Positions 1-12,478 of a stretch of DNA of 64,000 nt are shown here, piece after piece (position 1 is the first letter of the stretch; each line of letters starts with the position of its first letter). Location of the stretch: NCBI RefSeq assembly GCF_000524195.1, contig NW_020170465.1, positions 14,890 through 78,889 of the forward strand, read 5' to 3'. The position numbers were made by a program, and so were the translations under genes. Under the pieces are notes generated by a model. That model saw only the letters and a program-made list of their open reading frames with translations. It made no database searches and was not told where the DNA came from. The DNA is from Echinococcus granulosus (taxonomy: Eukaryota > Platyhelminthes > Cestoda > Cyclophyllidea > Taeniidae).

Positions 1-2166
1 CGCTGAACCCAAATTCACCGAAAAGACTTTTGATTAGCTTGTTAGCTTCAGAAGTTCCACTTGGAAAATATGGAATCAGTTTTGTTCTTTGGTATCAAGG
101 ATTTCATTGATACTGCAAACGTTGGTCGAAACGGCTTGGTTTGCATGGGTCATGAACACAAAACGAAGGCGAAGGGTGTTGTTCGTTTCCAAGATGTATC
201 GTAACTTGCACTGGTATAGAATAACTGCAAAGTATGCAGTTCGTAGATCTTAAGCACTTTTATGGAACCCCAAGCCACTTTTCACAGATTTCAGCTTGGA
301 GCATGCCATCCCACTGCTTGTTTAACAATCAGCGTGCAAATGTATTTTAATTCGCTATTGCTAGCAACATTAGTAGGGAAAACAACTTGGAGAAAATAAT
401 GCGTACCATCGGAAGGGTGCCGTGATGTAGATCATGGAGGCAGGCTAACTTGTGATTCCTCCTGCATTTTGAAAATGCAGTTAGTCAGAATGAATTTAAA
501 ATAACAATTTGTGACGGTGCAGTAACAACGGAAAGGAGAAGCAGTGTTAGATAGCCAAAAAAACTAGGCGATTTTTGGTATGACAAGACAGTGACTTGTA
601 ACCTGCAGAGATTGGCTAAATGCAAGCCATTGCTTATGTGGTTGACAAGAAAAGCGTGGATTAGATGCTTCAGTCTATCCGTAGGATTACCTTCACCGTA
701 CTCTTCACCAGTTCCCTCTTTGAATTCACGTCGTGCCTCATGAAATTGGGTGAGTTGGTGATCGTTCTCGCGTTTTGAAAGGGCCCTTCTTGACAGATGT
801 ACGTCATAACATGAGCGAGTTCTAGCATGACGTTACAGAAGATACCGTACACAAATGTTCCAGAAATGCAATTTTAGTAGTGGACCGCTCAAAGGCGGAC
901 CACTTTAAGCTATCAAGACCAACTTTTAGCTATGGTGGACAAGACGGGTGGTGGAACAATTCGTTTGCAACACCATCAACCAAAAAGAGTAGGCCGTAGA
1001 AGCTCCTAATCAGATGGGTGGTGCAAACAAGTGGCTTGAAAGGCCATCCAATTATTCTTCACTTCCTTCACCTCTGCTGCAAAAAGCGCCACGTACTTCA
1101 TGCTGTTTGCTAGCTAACTGACCCACTTGTGCTGAGAAATAGATAGCGTATTTGGTTTCAACGTTTCTTTAATGAACGGAGATATCGTTGGCTGTCATTA
1201 TTCAGGATTCTAACAATCCTAATGTTACTTCTGTCCCAGCTCGCCTGTAGGTTCCTGGTAGCCACCATCTTCAGACTCGTGTGCCGTGTATCTTCTTTAG
1301 AGATTACTCAAAATCCGTGCTATCTACAGCATCGAGACACCCACAGTTCCTTGTTTTAGTGGCTAATACCATAGCAAAACATCAAAGAAGGGAAGGAACT
1401 ACTGTGGATGGAGCGATCTGAGGTGACTCACAAGAGGTGCGACCAAAAACGAGTCAAAATTCACCAAATACTCCGAGCTCAATATTTTCTGATGACCAAT
1501 AGGAGAATGAAGTTAAAATCAAGTGAAAAAAAAATTGCCTTTAATAGTGACACGTAAACAATGCATTACAAGCATAAGCCAAAGAAATCATACGACTTCA
1601 TACTGCACGAAAGTAAAAGCAATTCATTCAGTCAAGTAGGCAAAAATCCATCTCCAAACACAACTTGGAGTTATGCATTTCATCAAATGATGTGATTTCT
1701 CAGCTGTGTCTGCCAATGTCTATTATTAAACGAACTTTCGCACTAAAGAATATCTTTTATATCTCAGCACAAATTTCTACTTGATAACCTCCAGATTTTA
1801 TTTGCAGCGACGCACGACTTTTCCCAATTGTTCACTATACTGCGTGGACTTTCCAAACTCCGTACACTTGATTACAATCTTAAGGTTGCAGACTTCCAGC
1901 TCCAAACGCACTTATCCTTCATCATCTCTTAAAAAATAACTCGGGACTCTACACCTCGACAACTAATCGTCTTGTCAGTGATGGCACGATTCCACCTCTT
2001 TTCTATCCAGATTGCTACTTTATCCTCTTTCAGGTGCATCAAAACAGACAGGTAAGCTCGAATCTGTCAAATATGTTCAGTTATTTGAATAATACGTACG
2101 TGCCCGTAACTGTGGAGGAGAAGCAAGTGTACAGTTGACTATTAGCATCACAACTCTATCCAACTA
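1..2166. other. Non-coding flank downstream of AAMP
   Basis: I see no convincing gene here. The stretch is AT-rich and only short, low-quality open frames occur on either strand. It lies downstream of the AAMP stop codon (that gene runs on the minus strand), so its right-hand part should include the AAMP 3' untranslated region. A minus-strand AATAAA lies at 1797-1802, about 365 nt past the AAMP stop, and is a possible but unproven polyadenylation signal. Confidence 0.5.
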
Positions 2167-5100
2167 TCACTGTGGAAGGTTAGCGACCTCTGCCATATCA
2201 TAAATTCGCACAGTCGTATCGTCAGAGGCCGAAGCAATGAACTCTTCACGAGGCGGCTCTCCCATTGGTACACTCAATGCGATATCAAGGACGGCCTCTG
2301 AGTGACCACGCCAAACAACCAGTGGCGTGCCCCCACCAGCGGCACTCCAACCAACCACGGTGGCGGCCAGAGTGGCTGTGAAGAAGGTGAGGGGATTGGC
2401 ACGACTCCACCTCAGCGCAGTGATGCCGAAACCTTCGTCTGTCTGCAAAGAGAGAAGGAATGCCTCCTCTTGAAAAGAAGATAGGAGTAATTTTACATTC
2501 ACAGTAAGGTTGAATGCAACCACGAGGTGGACGATATATTTGTTAGACTCAGGATGCGTGTGCACATCTATGACAACCTTCTCTCCAAACCCACGTGGCT
2601 TTTAGTGGCTTCAAGAGCAAACGGAAAATGGGAAGATCAACTCACCCCAGTAGTGGGATCCGAATAGGTCCACAATTGCCGCATTCGCATGCAACTCGTA
2701 TCAAAGACGCCCACTTGTCCAGCTACAGTCCCAAATGCCAGGAAAGGATGTCTAAAGATGATGAAAAATCTCAACAATTACTGATGATCGTCAAGCATGT
2801 AATGTACTGCTTCCTCAGACGCCACTACCATTACCACCAGTACCTTTCAAAATCTTCACCATGTCATTAAATATGAACTGGCCGATTTCCCAGGTGTGCT
2901 CAAATATGAAATGTTTTACAATGTAGCCGTTACCTTTGGAATGGCTGTTGGAAGCTGTATGAAAGGTTGTCTTCAGCGGAATAACTGTTGTTGTACTCAA
3001 TAGTACTAGCACATTTCCAACGAGGCACAAGGGCGAGATTTCTACCTTTACAACCTCTTTTACGTCTGGAAACAAACATTTCAATTCTAACCACCACCGT
3101 TTCCTCTGCATTAGATTCATTTCTCAACTATCTATTCCATCTCGCAAGTAATCGCCTAATTACCAACTACCAATGCCGAGATTGCGTGAAAACCATTACT
3201 TGTGAAGCTCTCATTGAGGAGAGCATGGAGGATGGGGCAGCACCTCTGTCCCTCTCCATTTCGAGTGGTGTGGTTTGAGTGGTGGATGGGTCGTTTGGAT
3301 GAGGGCGACCAAGAAAGTATTTGTTAGCCCAAGAAAAGTTAAAATAGAGTACTGAATCCATTCCTCAGCAAACGGTCTCAAGTACACGGCAATGTCACCT
3401 GTTGTCAGATCACGTGTCACCCATCTGGTCAGTAGCTTCTACGACTTTACAATTGTAGTGGATGCAGTTGCAATCGAATTGACTCACTACCGCTCAAGCT
3501 CAACATAGCTGAAAGTAGGCCTTGACACCTCGACAGGCAACTCGTTCCTTTTTCCAAGAATGAAGAATCTTTCCTGCCCAATGTGGTCCATGTTTAGGTG
3601 ATTCGCTGCTAGAATTACATTTCTAGTAGGCTTTGCACTACATAGCGCACCTCCTTCTAGTGGTGTGCTACACAACATTCTCTGCAGTTTTGAAACCAAT
3701 TTCAGCAGTCTTTAAAGCAGACCAGAGCCTACCTATGCCTCGTGACACGAGCATGTAAACATCGGCATGGATTTCACATCACCTTGCTGTGAGTTACACC
3801 AAAAGGCGTTCAAATCGTTTTATACACTGAAAATGCCATGTTTAAAGTTGATTAGGTTTATTGGAAGGGAAAACAAAGTCTTTTTATTTTCTGAATGGTA
3901 CTCTCGGAATCATCAAAAAACACTAGGGTCTCAATTGGGCAATAAATGAGGCCTCGGGAACGATGAAGTCATCAACGCACTACCGTGCCTCCCTCGGATC
4001 TGCGAGCACGACATACAGGTGTGAACACCAGGCTGTGAAACGTGCGTTTCGCTGTGATTAACTTTACAATTACTCTTCCGTTGAGGAACCAAATCGGCAA
4101 CGTCGGTAGCAAGCTAGTCACCACAAAGCAAGGCGTGTCCCATTGCAGATTCCAAGCTGGACAGACCACTTCCTCTGCAATGCGATTTCGGAAGTGTACG
4201 GAGAAAAATACTGCAAACATTGCCAGTCCCCAAGCATGAACTGACCAAATCCCCTACCTTAGCTTCAATAGATGGGCAATTCGGTCAGTTTAGCAGCCAT
4301 CCACCACTGACTGTCACCACCTATGAAATTCCATTAATTTCCTCACGTGGGATTGCATTTAAGTACCCATTTGGTCCCAATCCCCACTTTGCGTTCGGCA
4401 CGCATTCATTTGTGACTAGCATCTTTGTCTATGGTGCCTCTGGGTATAAAACAAGTCACTGTACTAAGCAAGTCTAAACAACGTGCAACACTACCTTGCC
4501 CCGAGGTATAATTTAATGTATAGAATTAGCCACATTTTAAGAGTCCGTTTTCTCTCAAGCAAGAATCTCGAAGCAGCAACAGGGGCATGGGTTTGGTAAG
4601 GCTTTAACTGAAATCTTGGAGACCGAAACGACTCACCAATCAGGTGCAACATACTACTTTAAGATGTAAACAATATTAACGTGTTAGAAATCTGTGTGCA
4701 ACTCAAGCGGCAGAGTAAAAATCGTCCAACTTTTCTGTCACTAACTCCACACCACATTTTAACATCAACATTGAGGCGACCACCAGCTAATCCGATTCCC
4801 ACCTCACATTTGTGACTTCGTCATCATGGTAAGATTATTTATGAGGTATAGCTTTAGAAAACGGGTCTATATGTGTTTTAGCAAGGTTAGAAGGCTTTAA
4901 GTATAACGAGATGAAAATTGCACGAACTTAAGGGTCAGATCAAACACAGTGAAGGTGTCGCAACCGTAAGCGAGACTGCATACAGAGGGGAGGAGAGGAT
5001 AGGAATCCCACAACCCCATCATGGCCTAATCTCAGGTCATATTTTAACATCTCAATTGAGGTGACTACCATAACATACACCTTTGACTGCTTGGTTGTGG

Positions 5101-8100
5101 GACACTATAGAGAAGACAAAAATGCGAGCAGAAAATGAGGAATGGAGCCAAACAGATGAGATGACAAGCACTTACGCTGTGCAGAACTGCATGGCCTCAA
5201 CCGTTCCTGCACCTTCCAGCGCGACACTCGTCAACTGCATGGTAAGGGAAGGCAAACGGCATTATTTGTTCAAGTAAGTTGCCGAAAATAGGGTCTTCTT
5301 CTGTGTAGTAATGTTTGCATAAAGAGCGAACCATTATGGACAAAGGTATGAAAAGCTGGGGAAAATAAAGTTCATCAAATTTACGTGACGTCCGTTCTAC
5401 CAGCCTACTACAATTGGTTGCACCCAATTGTATTCCACTAACTGATTTCTTGAGATGGTCTTGACTTAAGGGTAACTACATCCTTCAGTGTTTGAGGCCC
5501 GATCGCTGAGAATTAATTGCAATGTCATAATATAACGAAAAGACATCTGGCGGTAAATGTAATAACGTTTTTGGGCAGGAAACTTGAGCGATGACCAGCC
5601 AAAACGACCGGAATGATGACACTTACGCCAGACAACCATGGTGTCACCTTATTAGACATTCAGAGCTCACCCATATCAAAACCGTCTGTTACTTTCACAT
5701 GCACAACGTCAATCAGGGGAACTCTCCAAGGTCGTTTTAAATTCAAATAATAGAGGTAAATGCATACGTGGTGGATGGATGCATGGATAAAAGGATGAAC
5801 AGAGGATGTATGGGTGGATGAAAGGATGGAAGATGGATGGATGAATGCATGCTTGCGTGCATGCACGGATGGATACAGGGTATATGGATGTATCCGCATT
5901 TTAAAAAACTAGTTAGCATTTAACTCAGCGTCAGCATCTCCACCAGCCTATGCTCAGCCCACAGTCTACTCCTACGTGGCGCCCAAAACTGTTAAAACCG
6001 TTTTCAAGAGGAAATCGGGACTTTCACTAAAACCATTGCACAAATAACTATACAGAGCATATTTCGTATCACTCAACCAGTTACACCCTTCGTCTCACCC
6101 AACCCTTCGTTCAATTAGGACTCTAGCTGCTCTGTAGACCATTGAATTGGTTTGTTCTGATACGAAATTTGTAATGGAACAAAAATACTTATAACCAAAA
6201 TGATTGGACTTGACGTAGTATTACTCAAGACGGTCAGATCTCTCGGACTCAAAGATCAAATCATAGCACTCCTCATCTTAAATCAGTCAAGAAGCATTCA
6301 CCCATCATAACTTATTATTTGCTGAACTGACTTGATAAATATAGATGTACATGAAGATTGTAGAAATGTTGATGCCTTTAACTTAAAAAGCACAAATACT
6401 AACTCCTGTAAGTAGCTAATCCCCAGTTCTAACTTAATCCAAATCGAGAATCGGTATAAAATAAACTATTTTAATGTCAGTTCAAAGAAGATTTCCATCC
6501 GTCAATTTGACTCATCTATCAATGAAAAGGGCAAGAAACAGATACAGTTACCGCATTCGTAGGAATCTTCTTCGGTCCATTTTCGACTTCCTCCGATGGT
6601 GGCGGTCGACAAGGCACAAAGACAATCGTCTCGTAGCCCGCCACCGCAACAATGTCGACAATGTTCGAGGTGGGGGGAGTATTGGGTTGAGGAGCAGCCA
6701 TACAGAGATAACCTGAGGTTGATTCATTCCTTTCTTCATCCTCCATTTCGACATCCTCTCCATTCTCGTCATCCTGTTGACGTCTTGAAGAGGAAGATGG
6801 TGTTTGGATGATAGCGTGAAGAAGCACCATTTCGGATTTGAGGTCCCAGACACGGAAATCACCATCACGACCGACCACAGCCAGGAAAGGCCGCTCTGTA
6901 GCATAGGTCGAGGGCACTACAGCCGCACCCACGACCGCAGAACCGGAACCTACAATACAAATGCCATTTGCATTATTTTAGTAGAGGCTGTATCACCTCA
7001 TCCCTCCAAAATCGTCAATATTGCACTAAAATCATCAATAAAAGGTACTTGACAGACGCTATTCACTAAGCCAAGCTGGTTACCATCAGACTGATGAAAC
7101 CGACGCAAATTCCTTAACAACCGAAAGGGGTCAGCAATAGTGGAAGTGCAACACCATTGCCGTGGAAGGCTGGTTCTATAGGAACTCACAATAGATATGC
7201 TATGAAAAGCACTTTTTGGCAATCAATCCGCTGTCGAGTTCTGTACAATGGCTAGACACAAAACGCAACATGTCAACAAGCTGCTCACAATCTACGAAAA
7301 TACCGAGCTATGAGAGTTAAACAAAAAATGAAAACTGTTCACATTACAAGAGCCTGAGAAAAACTGAATTATGAACGAATCCCGTAGATAGCTTCTTGAA
7401 GCAATCTTATATCTTGTGTTGAATCAGATACTTTTGCCTTTAGACGAATGTTGCTACGACATGCTGCCGCGATAGGAAATACGATCGCCAAGGAATGGTA
7501 TTTGGCCTTAAGCAACACAAGGTCGATTAACCTTCACAATGGAGTTTGTAAAGGAGACGTAGCAGAGGGAGTCACAGAAAAATCTAAGAAATGCCTCGCC
7601 AACTTCGACTACGTGATAATAACTGAAATGAAAAAGTGCTTCCAAGGAGTGGCGAGGGCAGTGATTAGTAGACGAGATCAAAGGGCTATGAGCCAGAACG
7701 GTAACGGAACCAATCCTATGCTCGTATTGATGGATATTTTGATTAACAGTACGCTTAACCACGTGGAATATTGAGCTCCACTTGATGGCACTGTCCTGAT
7801 ATCATGCCCGCACATTGGTACCAAAACTTCTTTCAGATATTTTCACTCTTTCAGTGGTGACATAAAACTCAAAAGGGGGCATTGCTAAAAGTAACATGTA
7901 ATTCTTACTGTTATCTGTAATCCCTGGGATCGTTCTTTCACATACAACATCTTACCCATGAGGTACTTGGGAGGTCGTTCATCACCCCCACTGGCTGTGG
8001 TGACAAGAGAGGCCGAGACGAGACCATCTTCAGAACCAGTAAATAGAACCAAAGGAGCATGACGTTTTCCAGCCGTAGATGTCGGAAGTTGCCACCAACG

Positions 8101-10127
8101 GAGCCAAATCAATTCGCTCAACGAGAGGCTCCGATGTGGAGTAACAGCGACGCCGTTGGACGTAAATGGGGAAGAAGCTGATGATCCCAGACGCCAGATT
8201 TGAACGCTTCCTGCCATATCGCCGGTTGCGAGATACTGACCATTGCCAGGACTGAAATTGACGCATATGACTGAATCCTCGTGACCTGTTGAAAGGAGAC
8301 GCATGAATCCTAAAATGCTACTAATTTATTAAATTCCTCTACTTCCTTTTGACGGACTACAAAGGAAGAATGATAGGAGAAAGGATAAGTTTTAATCCCA
8401 ATTGAGAAGCAATGTTTGTCCTCTTTCTTGGATGGCACATTTGGATGAAACCACGATGCAAGACAAAATGTTTCATGAGTAAATTCCAAACATTCTGCTA
8501 TACCAAAACCGCTAATTTAACATGCCACCTACAGAGGGTCAACCTCTTGATCCAGAAGGGAAAATAGTGAAAAAATACCCCTTCAGAAAATTCCTTTTCG
8601 GCTAAAACAACACCTCAGCAGTGAAGTTTAGTGCGATTATGACATGCAGATGTATAGGTCGTGGCTCCATTTTACACTACTACCGAAAAATTTACCGCAT
8701 TATTAATTGTGAGGATAAAGGTTGGTAGTTGGAGAGAAATGACATTAGTGTGGAAAACAATTCACCAATGTTCACTTTGGTAGCCTTACTGGACAAGAGT
8801 ACAACTTCAAAAACTACAACGGCTTAATTATTGCATGCAGAATGTTTTTTATCCAGAAGACGAAAAGTCAGGGCACGAAGACCCTTGGCTATTTGAAAGT
8901 TCAAGAAGCTACGGTTTGAAATACTTTTTGGGTAGTGCCTACTATCAAGTGGCTGAATGACTGAAATCATTTAAAAACACCATAAAACTCTTGTTACAAG
9001 CCGCAAATGCAAAAGCCTCCATTCGAACGTCCATTTAGCCAACACAATAGAACACTTCTCTCTTTGTCGTCAGCATGGGACAGCAAATGATGGGCAAGCC
9101 TGTGCCATTTGTCAAATGCTCTAGTAACCAAATCCTTCACATTCCCTTTAGCATGTCATTTATCTAAGTGGTTAATAGTACTCTTGGAGAAAATGCATTT
9201 AAAACTTCTCAAGTTTTTGACCCACCTGTACAGGTGAAAAGGTCGCTAGCTGTTGTAAGATCCCAAACAACTGCAGTGTGGTCCTGAGATCCAGTGGCAA
9301 GAATTCTGCCGTTGGGGTGGACATCCACACAGAAGACGCTATCTAAGAAAGGATAAAGTAAGACAATTACTCCTCTCATCGACCCGTTATTAACTATAAA
9401 ATGTGCATGCCTGACTAAATATTTCAGAATATCTTTCCGCAAGTAGTATTATATTCTAAACAACTTATTTCAATATCTCGGTGACATTTCGGTTGGATGT
9501 GATTGGCTTCAGCCTTGATATGCAGAAACCGACGCAGCAACAAGCTAACAACGTGGTAATAATGTTTGTGAACATGTACAATTGCAGGATCAACACTTAC
9601 GTATTACTGTTTATTTACACATTATTTTGACGCCTTTTAGAAACACCATATGCACCCTTTTGTAATCAACAGAAAGTGATGGGTGACTAAAAGAATGTTT
9701 CACAGGTTTGGGTTCGAGGAATTAAGAATTTGTGCAATCATGCAACACAAAAAGTGCAAAAAGCAAGAAATTGTGAAACATACCCTTGTGTTTTTTCAAC
9801 ACTAACTTAGAGTTATCTGTGATCGGAGCAGTTTCCTGCATCTCCCCCTCGCCATCGGAGACGGATTCTGGTTTGATTCAATAAAATCCAATTGAAATAT
9901 AGGTAGACAAATAATTGAGCACAATTACTAGTATCCAAATATTCACCAATGCAGTATGAAAGGAAGAAAATACGATCAGAAGCAAAACAGATGGAATATG
10001 AGTCACCTCGGTCTGAAGGAGCTTCTACAATTTCAAAGGGCTCGCTTTCCACCAGATAATCTTCATCATCAGCGGTACCTGGGTCCCAGTCTGGAGGAGT
10101 GTGCGTAGGAGAGTTGTAAGGGCTCAT
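2167..10127 (-). CDS. AAMP: Angio-associated migratory cell protein homologue (WD40 repeat protein), 8 exons
   Basis: Predicted 496-residue WD40 propeller protein; human AAMP is 434. Exons in transcript order: 10127-10007, 9867-9784, 9342-9226, 8285-7956, 6949-6552, 5234-5176, 2751-2646, 2442-2167. Junctions are GT/AG and phases agree (1,1,1,1,0,2,0). An acidic N-terminus is followed by WD repeats: SVFCVDVHPNGRILATGSQD with VVWDL in exon 3, GHEDSVICVNFSP with ATGDMAG in exon 4, LAVVGRDGDFRVWDL in exon 5, HPFLAFGTVAGQVGVFD in exon 7 and GHSEAVLDIALSV with SASDDTTVRIYD in exon 8. Order and spacing follow vertebrate AAMP. An acidic insert (DDENGEDVEMEDEE) in exon 5 is lineage-specific. Exon 6 is only 59 nt and was recovered by matching VEAMQFC to the family. 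AAMP is described as a cytosolic factor in cell migration, and its yeast relative Sqt1 is a ribosomal-protein chaperone. The exact ends of exons 5 and 6 are the least certain. Confidence 0.88.
5769..5893. repeat. Degenerate GGAT/GGATG tandem repeat
   Basis: About 125 nt inside a large AAMP intron consist of imperfect repeats of GGAT, GGATG and GCATGGAT, with an embedded GCATGC-rich piece. This is a simple-sequence tract with no sign of coding. Confidence 0.85.
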
Positions 10128-10133
10128 CGTCGC

Positions 10134-10145
10134 CTAAGGCTAAAA
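10134..10145 (-). other. Possible spliced-leader acceptor before AAMP
   Basis: On the minus strand the sequence TTTTTGTTTGTTTTAG ends at 10140, and a second TTAG ends at 10134, 6 nt before the AAMP start codon. A T-rich tract plus AG immediately upstream of an ATG fits a trans-splice acceptor, a mechanism known in flatworms. A 5'-UTR cis-intron acceptor would look the same. Confidence 0.4.
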
Positions 10146-10334
10146 CAAACAAAAATCTGCTACTCTACTCGCTAAGACAAAAAGCATTTTACTCAGAAAC
10201 ATAAGCGTCAGCCTCCTTTGTTATAAATAATGAGCAAAACTCATCACCGTTTACACTTTCATTTAGAGGGGTGTTAGAAACTGAGTAAAATGAGCGACAC
10301 AAGCATTTACAATGTGGTTTAAGGAAAGATAAGC

Positions 10335-10434
10335 NNNNNNNNNNNNNNNNNNNNNNNNNNNNNNNNNNNNNNNNNNNNNNNNNNNNNNNNNNNNNNNNNN
10401 NNNNNNNNNNNNNNNNNNNNNNNNNNNNNNNNNN
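10335..10434. other. Assembly gap of 100 N
   Basis: A run of exactly 100 N lies in the intergenic region upstream of AAMP. The round number suggests a scaffold placeholder rather than a measured length. Confidence 0.99.
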
Positions 10435-11239
10435 AATTCAAGGCTCATTCATGACCGTTAAACGCAGAGTTCATGAGTAAAATCAAAAAATTTTACGTAG
10501 AATGATGAAAAGGGAGAATAAGTAAAAGCATGAGACGGACACTAACGTACAACGGCCGTACACACAAACACCACAAAAGGTACCTCGTCAAATTAGATGC
10601 ATAAAACATTACACAAAAAACCTAAAAAAGCAGTGATTTTTTTGCCTAAAATTTCATTTGAAACGATGTGACTTTGTTGTTGGCACTGGTAGGCTATCAG
10701 CAAAATTAACAAGCTGCTTCGATTCTTACGCTTTAGTTTCTGACAATATTATGTACGGAATAAGTAAGCGTGTTTAGATAGCAACTAAATTTTGGCACAT
10801 AAATATATTTTATCATTTCGTCCGGGCAGTTTAAATGCATCTGTTTTGCCGCCTCATTTAATACCGTAGCTAGGTGATACCCAAATGCATTCTTTGAGTT
10901 TACTAGCTTCTTTCGATGTTTTACGAAAGTTTCACTTAATTTTATTTCTACCAAAGTTTGCAGGCTAAGTATTACCATATGGGGGCAACGTCCCCTGACT
11001 ATTGGTGGTCCCAAATGGCTAGGCTTTCACCAACATCAGTTTTAAGTAGTTGTTGCTTTTTGATCGGTCATTAATAGTCTGCTCAGTTAATACGTAGAGC
11101 TGGTAATTGATGGAACTTTATAAGGTCCTAGTTTGTGTAATCTCGGCGCGTCTTTACATAGCACCAAGTTTCTGTTTATTTAATAATTGGGCTTTAATCG
11201 CTGGACATGTTATTGCGTTCTCTTTGCTATGAGGCTTTT

Positions 11240-11251
11240 TTATTTGTTTAG
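11240..11251 (+). other. Possible spliced-leader acceptor before TSSC4
   Basis: TTTTTTATTTGTTTAG ends at 11251 and is followed by TAGATAC and the ATG at 11259. The same TTTGTTTAG-TAG arrangement occurs just before the GOT2 start codon. This favours the ATG at 11259 over the in-frame upstream ATG at 11229, whose codons look non-coding. Confidence 0.45.
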
Positions 11252-11258
11252 TAGATAC

Positions 11259-12478
11259 ATGCCGGACACAAGAAACACTTCCTCAAATCCTTCCGTTCCC
11301 TTTGTTCTGCGTGGCTCGTCTTCTGTGTTCTCGCGGCGTCAACTGGATACATTTGGCAGCCTTCAAGCCTTAGAAGATGCACACAACAAAGTTACCAAGG
11401 AAACTAAGGCTGAGCGGCTTCTGGTCAAGAAAATGACTTGGCGTCTGGCAAAACCTGCTGTAGAATCTTTAGGAGCTGAAAAGGAGTTTGTGAGTGGTTT
11501 TCCAGACTTGGTATTTCCCAACTCCTTTCCTTTTTGGGGAAATCATCTCATTCCTTGAGTAATTTTGTCGCCTCTTTGAGACACCACGGAAGACTTGGCC
11601 ACGGTGGCTAAGTTTAATTGCGTTGCTTCTGTAATTTCACAAAATATTCCCACTATCAATTTACTGCTTTCATCATTTTAGCGGAATGGACAAAACGTGT
11701 CGAGAGCAGGTTCGGAAAGTCTCTTTAAAGTGCCAACTCTACCACCACCACGTGTGTCTAAACGACGAGGCAGCGGTGACGAATGCGGTGCTTATCGGTT
11801 TTCGGAGGTTCCTCGACGCGACCCCTCCAAGTGGACTCACTATAGCCTCGCAGATATTGATGAAGATGCCGGACTAGGTGGGCGTGCTGATCGGAAAATT
11901 GCCTCCGACTTGATGCGCGAACTGCGACGTCGGCGTGAAATACGGGTCCGCTCAGTTGCATATTTTAAAATCCCGTCTGCCCACTAATTATCAGTAGCAT
12001 AATTCTTTGATCGCGTCTTCTTCAGGAGGGTAAGATTGAAGGTCCCCTGCCGAGTGCCGATGATACACGACCGGGACGAATTCTCTTCCGCCCAGTGTCT
12101 GGAAAGAAACGTGCTCGTTTTGTCCAGTCCGGCGCAATGTTATCATCTGCGCTCACTTTGAACTCCAGAACCCTTGAAGAAGATGAAGAGGAAAAAGAAG
12201 AAGAAGAAGAAAGGGTACAAATCGACGATAATCTCGGAGGTTTCGATAAGGAATCTGGCAAATCTGAAGTTGTTGCATTTCGAACACGAACGCAACGAGG
12301 ACGTCAGTGTTTTGGACGGCTTTCCGCTTCCACTTCGAAAGGCAGTGACGAAGAGATTGATGCTAATGAACCCGCTTCCGTTTCCCTTGCTACTTTAGAT
12401 AGTGTCGACTCCAGCGAAAGTGCTACTGACGATGATGTCGACGATGCGGAAATGGAAGACTATCCAGAAGGTGTGTAA
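11259..12478 (+). CDS. TSSC4: TSSC4-like U5 snRNP-associated protein, 3 exons
   Basis: Predicted 315-residue protein from exons 11259-11489, 11682-11945 and 12026-12478, all joined in phase 0. Three short blocks match the TSSC4 family in order: PFVLRGSSSVFSRRQLDTF in exon 1 (human has PFHLRGMSSTFSQRSRDIF), DPSKWTHYSLADI in exon 2 (human HPERWTKYSLEDV), and GRILFRPV in exon 3 (human GRVIFTKPV). The rest is low-complexity and acidic, with an E/K-rich stretch near 12176-12212 and an acidic C-terminus, as expected of this mostly disordered family. TSSC4 is known to help assemble or recycle the U5 and U4/U6.U5 snRNPs in the nucleus. The start was chosen from the acceptor-like tract just before it. 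The exon 2 donor (CGG/GTCCGC) is weak, although frame demands it. The gene is divergent from AAMP. Confidence 0.78.

Larger units (their letters stand above)
10128..11258. promoter_or_regulatory. Shared upstream region of divergent AAMP and TSSC4
   Basis: About 1.1 kb separates the AAMP start codon (minus strand) from the TSSC4 start codon (plus strand). The two genes are head-to-head, so this interval must hold both promoters or one bidirectional promoter. It contains the 100-N gap at 10335-10434, so its true length is unknown. I see no clear TATA box or conserved element. The middle part (10440-11180) is AT-rich with no gene. Confidence 0.4.

Noticed and set aside
4042..4477. Overlapping plus-strand open frames inside an AAMP intron
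   Set aside because: No known domain, no splice context and no codon pattern; the AAMP exons on either side already account for the protein.
9700..9730. Sequence resembling a tRNA B box (GGTTCGA)
   Set aside because: No matching A box or cloverleaf stems could be formed around it.
11187..11258. Longer TSSC4 N-terminus using the upstream in-frame codons
   Set aside because: The extra residues are hydrophobic and unlike the family, and a T-rich AG acceptor lies between them and the ATG at 11259.
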